Shown here: one piece after another, positions 1 through 4,398 of the stretch
How positions within the stretch are numbered: the stretch's first letter is position 1
How the letters are laid out: every line of letters begins with the position of its first letter
Source: Thermoproteota archaeon
GTDB lineage: Archaea; Korarchaeota; JAOZGF01
Length of the DNA: 5,527 bases
Direction of reading: 5' to 3'
NCBI GenBank assembly: GCA_027491845.1
Contig: JAOZGF010000268.1
Coordinates: forward strand, 1-5,527
Position numbers and translations under genes: made by a program
The notes under the pieces: generated by a model
Database searches by the model: none
What the model was told of the DNA's origin: nothing
What the model saw: only the letters and a program-made list of their open reading frames with translations

Positions 1-842
1 ATGAAGTACAATTTTCAGCTGAAATGGCCTCGTTAATCAGGGAAAGCTCAGTGATCGTAACAACGGGAGGCCATCTCCCGTTTGAGTTAAAGATAAAGGA
101 ATTAAGTGAAGAAAAAGGCCTTTCATGCAAGGTCTTATGGATTAACAATTACTTGGAAAAAGGATTACTTTTACTTAATGCCTCCTGGTTTAACAAGAGG
201 AACCCTCACGGAACATGGCTTGATCCCCGTAATGCTGTGGCAATAGCAAAAACAGTTGCTGAGGCACTGTGCGAGGTAAGCCCTGAAAAAACCAACTTGT
301 TTAACGATAAACTGAAAAAATTCATTAGTAAGGTTGAGGTAACCATGAAAACCTTCAAGAACATGAGGTCAAAGTTAAACCTTTCATCTAACAACGTGAT
401 CATCTCTGTACCAAGCCTTCAATACGCTGTCCAATGGCTCAACTACACCGTCGTCTCCTCTATCGTGAAAGAAGAGGGCTACCCTGCCTCAAACCCTGAT
501 GAACTCCTAGGTTTAGCCGAAAAAGCCGTCCTGATTATTTCGGCAAACGAAAATTTTTCATCAACGGTCGGTGAAGCCGCCCTTGAAATATCGATGAAAT
601 CAGGGGTTCCACTTGTTAAACTCGATGTTTACTGGGCCAACAAGAAATACACAGACGTCTTGAGAGAAAACACGGAAAAAATCATTTTGGCTTCAGCCAA
701 ACAAGTTCAAATTAACAGTCAGTTTCCTCAATTTAACCCTCAACCAACAAGCTACTTCCCCCCTACCTATCTCCTCGTTTTTCTCTTATTGGGCTTACTT
801 ATCGGCTTACTGATGGGGTGGTTTATTTGGGTGAAGCTATAG
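1..842 (+). CDS. Metal ABC transporter substrate-binding protein (ZnuA/TroA-like, cluster A-I), 5'-truncated by the window, C-terminally membrane-anchored
   Basis: This protein should capture a divalent metal outside the cell and hand it to the permease encoded two genes downstream. The frame is open to the window edge: codons before ATG 24 read EVQFSAE, which continues into MASLIRESSVIV and matches the family segment just after the first metal-binding His. ATG 24 is therefore internal, and the signal peptide and first ligand lie outside. Numbering from ATG 24, NPHGTWLDP (60-68) is the family's second His motif (H62), and D201 before YWANKKYTDVLREN fits the fourth ligand. The third ligand, normally His five residues before the Tyr of an HxAFxY-like motif, appears to be V129 (VPSLQY). 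A Pro/Gln/Asn-rich linker (about 228-248) leads to a hydrophobic helix (about 250-270), a typical archaeal C-terminal anchor. Four NxS/T sequons (N52, N119, N140, N177) suit a surface glycoprotein. The 3' end overlaps the ATPase gene. The family is fairly sure; the metal is not. Confidence 0.82.
   Translation, partial: EVQFSAEMASLIRESSVIVTTGGHLPFELKIKELSEEKGLSCKVLWINNYLEKGLLLLNASWFNKRNPHGTWLDPRNAVAIAKTVAEALCEVSPEKTNLFNDKLKKFISKVEVTMKTFKNMRSKLNLSSNNVIISVPSLQYAVQWLNYTVVSSIVKEEGYPASNPDELLGLAEKAVLIISANENFSSTVGEAALEISMKSGVPLVKLDVYWANKKYTDVLRENTEKIILASAKQVQINSQFPQFNPQPTSYFPPTYLLVFLLLGLLIGLLMGWFIWVKL
815..821 (+). promoter_or_regulatory. Shine-Dalgarno-like site for the ATPase gene
   Basis: The segment GGGGTGG contains GGTG, which is complementary to the archaeal 16S rRNA tail, and lies 5 bases before TTG 827. 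No comparable site precedes the in-frame GTG 818, so it favours TTG 827 as the start. It lies inside the end of the binding-protein gene, which suggests coupled translation. Confidence 0.4.
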
Positions 843-1615
843 TTCTACGAGATGTTAAAATAACGTACAACGGGAACATCGCAGTGGAAAACGTGAGTTT
901 TTCCTTAAAAGAAGGTGAATCATTACTTTTGCTCGGCCCAAACGGGTCCGGTAAAACCACGCTGGTGAAGACAATAGCAGGCCTCCACAAGGAATACAAG
1001 GGAGAAATCAAGGTCTTTGGGAAACCGCCACACGATAGCATGCAATTTGTTTCGTACATGCCTCAAACGTTTAAACTCAATGAAACGGTTCCTGTAACGG
1101 CTTTAGATGTCGTTGCAATGGGAGTGATCTATAAAAAACCCTTTTTCCGCCATTACTCTTTGAAGAAAGACGTTGTTGAGGAATGTAGGGAAGCTTTGGA
1201 GTTCGTAGGGCTGGATCGCGTGGCTGAACAGCCCTTCTCTGAATTGTCTGGAGGCCAAAAGCAGAGAGTCATACTGGCGCGTTCACTGGTTTCCAATCCC
1301 AAAATGCTTTTGTTAGATGAACCCCTCTCACATCTCGATCCTACCGCGAAAAGTGAAGTTGTTGAGGTTCTCCTAGAGATAAGGAGAAAGAAAAAAATAA
1401 CGATGGCCGTCACAACCCACGACACAAATCCATTAATCGAAATAGGGGACAAATTGCTTATTTTAAACAGAAAAATGGTTGCGTTCGGCCCACCCGAGGA
1501 GGCGTTAAGCGATGAAATAATAAGAAAGGTCTACGGCGATTTTTCAAGAACAATAAGGGTTGAAGGAAAGGTGTATTGCATAATAGGTGATGTACATCTT
1601 ACAAGGCATCCCTGA
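827..1615 (+). CDS. Metal ABC transporter ATP-binding protein (ZnuC/TroB-like)
   Basis: This is the cytoplasmic ATPase that powers the importer formed with the flanking binding protein and permease. All nucleotide-binding motifs are intact (numbering from TTG 827, 262 residues): Walker A GPNGSGKTT (37-45), Q-loop MPQ (Q80), signature LSGGQKQR (140-147), Walker B LLLDEP (161-166), D-loop SHLD, and H-loop TTHD (H198). The C-terminal part NRKMVAFGPPEEALSDE is typical of the ZnuC/MntB/TroB group. I chose TTG 827 because a GGTG motif sits 6 bases before it and the resulting N-terminus (MGEAIVLRDV) matches the family. GTG 818, in frame three codons earlier, is the alternative. The gene overlaps the upstream stop by 16 bases and the downstream permease start by about 26 bases, as in a tightly coupled operon. 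The His-containing tail (GDVHLTRHP) is slightly unusual, with no known role. Confidence 0.93.
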   Translation: MGEAIVLRDVKITYNGNIAVENVSFSLKEGESLLLLGPNGSGKTTLVKTIAGLHKEYKGEIKVFGKPPHDSMQFVSYMPQTFKLNETVPVTALDVVAMGVIYKKPFFRHYSLKKDVVEECREALEFVGLDRVAEQPFSELSGGQKQRVILARSLVSNPKMLLLDEPLSHLDPTAKSEVVEVLLEIRRKKKITMAVTTHDTNPLIEIGDKLLILNRKMVAFGPPEEALSDEIIRKVYGDFSRTIRVEGKVYCIIGDVHLTRHP

Positions 1616-2432
1616 ACATGTCTTAAGGTCTATTGCAGCATCAGTCTTTCTTTCAATCCTCATGGGAATGATAAGCCCGCTTATTTCCATGAAAGGGATA
1701 GCCTTCCTAACCCATGCAACGTTTCATTCATTGCTCTTGGGCGCCGTCATCGGCATGATCGCGGGCCTATTTACGGGTTCCTTCACGCTTCTAACATTAT
1801 TCGCAGCTGCACTAACCGTTTTAACAGTTATGGCGATAGCCTACATCGAAAACAAGGGAATAACAAGCGACACTGCAACGGGGATAATTTCAAGCATCGT
1901 TGCCGGTTTAACGGTGCTTAGCTTCGGTTTCCTGTACATAGTGATGGAGAACAAGCCATATGTAGGGGCCTCACAAAACGTTGTCTCCTATTTAATCGGC
2001 GAAATTTTCCTTTTATCCCTAAACGACTTACTTGAACTTTCCATAGGCTCCTTCATCCTCGTCATCCTGTTAATGTTTCTTTACAGAGACTTCGTTTACC
2101 TCAGCTTTGACCCTGAAACCCTTACTTCATACGGGGCAAAGATACACGTTTATCTTTACATCCTTTACGTAATCGTAGGTGCGTCAGCTGCCGTCATAGT
2201 TAAAACAACAGGCTTAATAACTTTACAGGTCATAGCCGTCCTGCCTGGAGCAATCTCCCTTAAAGTAAGTAATAACCTTAAAAAGATAGTTTTAATAAGC
2301 ATTTTGGTTGCCTGTTTATCCCAGTTAGCATCCATATATCTCGCAACCCTTTCCAGTTTTCCTCCAAGCGGGATTGCCGCCATCCTGCTAGCCTTAATCT
2401 ATTCTGCAACCATGCTAATTCGAAAACACTGA
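1590..2432 (+). CDS. Metal ABC transporter permease (ZnuB/TroC/MntB-like, ABC-3 family)
   Basis: This integral membrane protein would form the translocation pore for the metal delivered by the binding protein. Its 280 residues match the usual length of about 260-300. About eight to nine hydrophobic segments can be seen, for example near residues 15-32, 45-60, 64-85, 97-119, 151-166, 187-205, 207-226, 233-254 and 259-276. Family landmarks include the N-terminal MKGIAFLTHATFHSLLLG (the FLGDGLAHA-type motif of relatives, with H42 and H46), SFDPETLTSYG (D174) before the later helices, and TTGLITLQVIAVLPGA, which corresponds to the VGxLLVxALLxxPAA segment. The start is ATG 1590, with an adjacent in-frame GTG at 1587. 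No well-placed Shine-Dalgarno motif is present, so translation is probably coupled to the overlapping ATPase gene. H42 in place of the usual acidic residue of relatives might reflect changed specificity, but that is inference. Confidence 0.9.
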   Translation: MYILQGIPEHVLRSIAASVFLSILMGMISPLISMKGIAFLTHATFHSLLLGAVIGMIAGLFTGSFTLLTLFAAALTVLTVMAIAYIENKGITSDTATGIISSIVAGLTVLSFGFLYIVMENKPYVGASQNVVSYLIGEIFLLSLNDLLELSIGSFILVILLMFLYRDFVYLSFDPETLTSYGAKIHVYLYILYVIVGASAAVIVKTTGLITLQVIAVLPGAISLKVSNNLKKIVLISILVACLSQLASIYLATLSSFPPSGIAAILLALIYSATMLIRKH

Positions 2433-2443
2433 GTTGATTTTAA

Positions 2444-3034
2444 ATGCCCGAAATCCTGCCGCCTCAATTCTTTGAAAGGGACGCAGGCACCGTGGCAAAA
2501 AGCCTCCTCAAAAAGGTGCTCATCAGAAAAATTAACGGGGAAACATTGGGAGGCGAAATAATTGAAACGGAAGCATACTACGGTGAAAACGACCCTGCGT
2601 CAAGGGCATATAAGGGAAGGAAAACGAAATTAAACAAGTGGATGTGGGATGAAGCAGGGACAATTTTCATTTACATGGTTCACGGACACTGGCTCCTCAA
2701 CGTGGTTACCGGTGAAAAAAATGTTCCGAGTGCTGTGCTTATAAGGGCGATTAAGCCTCTTTTCGGGGTGAATCACATGCTGAGGAACCGAAATGTGAAC
2801 AGGCTAGAGGAACTAACTTCTGGTCCAGGAAAACTGACAAGGGCCTTGGCAATAACAGCCGCATTAAACGGGTTCAAGGTAACCGATCCATCTTCTCCCT
2901 TAATAATAGTTGAGAGTGATGTGAAAGAAAAATTCGAAATCGGCTTAAGCCACAGGATAGGGGTTAAAGAAGACCTGCCTCAGCCGCTCAGGTTTTATGT
3001 TAAGAAAGAAAGATTCTTATCCAGGAAGCATTAA
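2444..3034 (+). CDS. 3-methyladenine DNA glycosylase, AAG/MPG family
   Basis: This enzyme should cut the glycosidic bond of alkylated or deaminated purines (3-methyladenine, 7-methylguanine, ethenoadenine, hypoxanthine), starting base-excision repair. Its 196 residues match the compact archaeal and bacterial members. Recognisable blocks are IIETEAYYG (39-47), holding the catalytic Glu (E43, human E125) and Y45 (human Y127); GTIFIYMVHGHWLLNVV (72-88); VLIRAIKP (98-105), with R101 for human R182; SGPGKLTRALAIT (126-138); and HRIGV...PLRFYV (170-186). Two positions differ from the human or bacterial pattern: R54 replaces the His (human H136) in DPASHS-type motifs, and the segment carrying the intercalating Tyr is one residue shorter and has H80. 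These may be lineage traits. The start ATG 2444 is 11 bases after the permease stop and has only a weak Shine-Dalgarno-like GTTGAT upstream, so the gene is probably co-transcribed with the transporter. No functional link to metal uptake is evident. Confidence 0.9.
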   Translation: MPEILPPQFFERDAGTVAKSLLKKVLIRKINGETLGGEIIETEAYYGENDPASRAYKGRKTKLNKWMWDEAGTIFIYMVHGHWLLNVVTGEKNVPSAVLIRAIKPLFGVNHMLRNRNVNRLEELTSGPGKLTRALAITAALNGFKVTDPSSPLIIVESDVKEKFEIGLSHRIGVKEDLPQPLRFYVKKERFLSRKH

Positions 3035-3047
3035 GCCCCTTTACCTG

Positions 3048-3066
3048 CGCCTAGCTGTGGTGTAAA
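3048..3066 (+). repeat. Left copy of a 19-base imperfect direct repeat
   Basis: This copy reads CGCCTAGCTGTGGTGTAAA and matches the copy at 3367-3385 (CGCCTGGCTGTGGTGAAAA) at 17 of 19 bases. It begins 14 bases after the glycosylase stop. The pair brackets most of the intergenic gap. No inverted repeats are obvious just inside the two copies. Confidence 0.55.
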
Positions 3067-3123
3067 CACAATCTTAGACGCAGCACCTTTCTTAATCATA
3101 CCAACACTTTAGCCCTCCTTAAC

Positions 3124-3131
3124 TATTTAAA
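3124..3131 (+). promoter_or_regulatory. TATA-like box in the intergenic gap
   Basis: TATTTAAA followed by GCATCC almost repeats the sequence before the oxidoreductase gene (TATTTAAAAGCATCC at 4305-4319). On the + strand a transcript would be expected to start near 3150, just before ATG 3162, although that frame stops after seven codons. Because TTTAAA is symmetric, it could also act on the minus strand, where the start would fall near ATG 3099. Sequence alone does not show whether it is used. Confidence 0.3.
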
Positions 3132-3183
3132 GCATCCCCACACGTTTTCAACAGATTTAGCATGAGAAGGAAGGAATCTCCTT

Positions 3184-3214
3184 GAAGCCCTCGAAGCCCT
3201 CGAAGCCCTCGAAG
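3184..3214 (+). repeat. Tandem repeat, 9-base unit GAAGCCCTC, 3.4 copies
   Basis: There are three perfect consecutive units at 3184-3192, 3193-3201 and 3202-3210, followed by a partial GAAG. The 9-base period keeps the reading frame. One frame reads Glu-Ala-Leu repeats on the + strand, but it has no start codon and a stop at 3163-3165 just before it. Replication slippage is the likely origin. Confidence 0.9.
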
Positions 3215-3366
3215 TCTTATTTGGGCGAAGAAAAAGACATTTAGAGAAACAAGAAACGATGCAGTGATCGAAAAAATTGATGAAGAAGGAAATTTCATGG
3301 GTTCCTCATTTTTAGGGCGAGTGCATTGAAAAGAAAAGTTGCTTTCAATAGAACTAGGGAACATGT

Positions 3367-3385
3367 CGCCTGGCTGTGGTGAAAA
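3367..3385 (+). repeat. Right copy of a 19-base imperfect direct repeat
   Basis: This copy reads CGCCTGGCTGTGGTGAAAA and is the partner of 3048-3066, in the same orientation 319 bases away, with 17 of 19 bases matching. It ends about 60 bases before the stop of the minus-strand SAM hydrolase gene. Confidence 0.55.
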
Positions 3386-3444
3386 GCTGCAATGGCACGT
3401 AGCTCGCTTAAATACCAAAGCAACTCTACACATTAATTATGCTG

Positions 3445-4251
3445 TTAAAATGACAGCTTCACTTTATCCCCGCTTTTAAGATTTAGTTTTTCCCTTGCAG
3501 AGCCAAGGTTAACCGCTATTTGAAGGTTTCCGTATGCATTGTCCTTAACAATTATTTCCCCTTTCTCCGCATCAGCAAACGTGTTCACGTATTTCGCCCT
3601 AAAAACACCGTTTTTTGTTTCGATCAAAACTTCACTTCCAACCCTTACTCCCTTCCCTGCCAAGTAACCAATGGGTATCGTCGTGAACAGGTTCCCGAAA
3701 TTGTCCACATGGAACACGTTTCCAATTGCTTCACTTTCCCTCAGAATGGGTTCCTGAATAGGGCATTTAATCAAGCTTTTAGGGTCAATTTCTGAACCTA
3801 TCTCTTGAGGTAGAACTCCTAGGGAAAGCCATGCCCCAACAGGTGAAAAGATATCCCTTCCATGGAAGCTTGAACTTACAGGTTTTAACATGTACTTCTC
3901 GTTTCTTATTTCAAATGCACTGGTTATTCCGCCTAAAGCCTTTGATGACGGGATAAGTAAGCCGTTGTCAGGTCCAACAAGATAATCTCCCCTTTTAACT
4001 TTAATAATTACCGATTTCCTTTCAGTACCGACACCAGGGTCAACCACTCCAATGTGTATGCCCACCGGAAGGAAACGCAGGGCGTTCTCCATTAACCATG
4101 CCCCCTCACCAATGTTGAATTTCTCAACGTTATGGCAAACATCTATAATCTTGCAATTAGGGTTAATCGAATAGATAACTCCCTTCATTACGCCTACCGA
4201 CTCGTCCTTTAGACCGAAATCTGTTGTTAAGCTAATTATCCTCAAACTCAC
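3445..4251 (-). CDS. SAM hydrolase / SAM hydroxide adenosyltransferase (DUF62 family)
   Basis: Characterised archaeal and bacterial members split S-adenosylmethionine with water to adenosine and methionine, in the cytoplasm. They share the fold of fluorinase and chlorinase. Numbering from GTG 4251 (268 residues), the N-terminal domain begins with LTTDFGLKD (D11 in the SAM-binding TDFG). It carries the catalytic Asp-Arg-His set: D71 and R78 in VVDPGVGTER, and H130 in SSSFHGRDIF. The C-terminal domain starts near residue 165 and has HVDNFGNLFT (N184, N187). The extra loop that marks fluorinases is not apparent, so hydrolysis is the better call. The start is uncertain: GGAGG (4256-4260) lies 4 bases before GTG 4251 and 10 bases before TTG 4245. 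TTG 4245 would give MRIISLTTDFG, the usual family N-terminus. TTG 4254 is too close to the ribosome site. The gene is divergent from the oxidoreductase. Its physiological role, perhaps control of SAM or nucleoside salvage, is unsettled for the family. Confidence 0.92.
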   Translation of the reverse strand: MSLRIISLTTDFGLKDESVGVMKGVIYSINPNCKIIDVCHNVEKFNIGEGAWLMENALRFLPVGIHIGVVDPGVGTERKSVIIKVKRGDYLVGPDNGLLIPSSKALGGITSAFEIRNEKYMLKPVSSSFHGRDIFSPVGAWLSLGVLPQEIGSEIDPKSLIKCPIQEPILRESEAIGNVFHVDNFGNLFTTIPIGYLAGKGVRVGSEVLIETKNGVFRAKYVNTFADAEKGEIIVKDNAYGNLQIAVNLGSAREKLNLKSGDKVKLSF

Positions 4252-4255
4252 CAAT

Positions 4256-4260
4256 CCTCC
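4256..4260 (-). promoter_or_regulatory. Shine-Dalgarno site for the SAM hydrolase gene
   Basis: GGAGG on the minus strand is a strong complement to the archaeal 16S rRNA tail. Its spacing of 4 bases to GTG 4251, or 10 bases to TTG 4245, makes either start possible and argues against TTG 4254. Its presence implies a leadered transcript beginning upstream of 4260. Confidence 0.7.
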
Positions 4261-4281
4261 ACGGCACTTTAAAAGGGCAGG

Positions 4282-4300
4282 TTAAGGGTTTTACCCTTAA
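4282..4300. promoter_or_regulatory. Perfect 8-bp inverted repeat, candidate operator
   Basis: The arms TTAAGGGT (4282-4289) and ACCCTTAA (4293-4300) are exact reverse complements around a TTT spacer, giving a 19-base dyad. It sits in the short divergent control region and overlaps the TATA palindrome by four bases. For the minus-strand gene it would cover the region between TATA box and transcript start; for the plus-strand gene it lies just upstream of TATA, over the TFB-recognition position. That placement suits a dimeric regulator. A small RNA hairpin in the 5' leader of the minus-strand transcript is an alternative. The regulator is unknown. Confidence 0.5.
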
Positions 4301-4314
4301 ATAATATTTAAAAG
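4297..4314. promoter_or_regulatory. Palindromic TATA element, candidate bidirectional promoter
   Basis: TTAAATA-A-TATTTAA (4297-4311) is a perfect 7-bp dyad around one base and reads as a TATA-like box in both directions (TATTTAAAAG on +, TTTTAAATATT on -). Archaeal start sites usually lie about 25 bases downstream. That predicts a plus-strand transcript starting near 4333 (leader of about 65 bases to TTG 4399) and a minus-strand transcript starting near 4283 (leader of about 30 bases). A second TTTAAA at 4268-4273 is too close to the minus-strand start to allow the GGAGG to be transcribed. Confidence 0.5.
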
Positions 4315-4386
4315 CATCCTTATCCACATCAATAGAAATATCTTCAACATTTAACATGTTCTGGATGAAATGTCTAAAAGGTTTGT

Positions 4387-4391
4387 GAGGT
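4387..4391 (+). promoter_or_regulatory. Shine-Dalgarno site for the molybdopterin oxidoreductase gene
   Basis: GAGGT, within GTGAGGT, lies 7 bases before TTG 4399. It complements the archaeal 16S rRNA tail and decides the start: the frame has a stop at 4375-4377 and no ATG or GTG between that stop and the first iron-sulfur Cys. Confidence 0.6.
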
Positions 4392-4398
4392 ATTTCAG

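Larger units (their letters stand above)
3035..3444. other. Intergenic gap between convergent genes, no convincing gene
   Basis: This stretch separates the stops of the glycosylase (+) and the SAM hydrolase (-). I see no tRNA, rRNA or recognisable protein. A minus-strand open frame of 104 codons (3119-3433) is Ser/Phe-rich with an LRGLRGLRGL stretch produced by the tandem repeat, and does not look like a protein. On the + strand, one frame from ATG 3162 stays open into the next gene except for two TGA codons (3183 and 3327), and parts such as RNDAVIEKIDEEGNFMG look protein-like, so a decayed gene is possible. A-rich runs at 3228-3235 and 3329-3337 read as T-rich on the minus strand and could help end transcription of the SAM hydrolase gene. 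Its repeats and TATA-like box are listed separately. Confidence 0.6.

Noticed and set aside
24..842. ATG 24 as the true start of the binding protein
   Set aside because: The frame is open to the window edge, and its upstream residues continue the family alignment, so the gene is cut by the window.
3264..3290. Possible C/D-box small RNA (TTGATGAAG resembles a C box)
   Set aside because: No properly spaced D box (CTGA) or C'/D' pair accompanies it.
3287..3306. Short hairpin AGGAA...TTCCT as a terminator
   Set aside because: The stem has only five pairs and no T-run follows, and archaeal terminators generally rely on T-tracts.
3336..3362. GTTGCTTTCAATAGAACTAGGG resembles parts of some archaeal CRISPR repeats
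   Set aside because: Only one copy is present, with no spacers and no cas genes, so the likeness is not enough.
3119..3433. Minus-strand open frame of 104 codons in the intergenic gap
   Set aside because: It is rich in Ser and Phe with an LRGLRGLRGL stretch created by the tandem repeat, has no visible ribosome site, and resembles no family I know.
3445..4251. Fluorinase or chlorinase instead of SAM hydrolase
   Set aside because: The Asp-Arg-His set of hydrolases is present, the extra fluorinase loop is not apparent, and the archaeal setting favours hydrolysis.
4365..4388. ATG 4365 as a start upstream of the oxidoreductase
   Set aside because: It gives only seven codons before TGA and is out of frame with the iron-sulfur motif.
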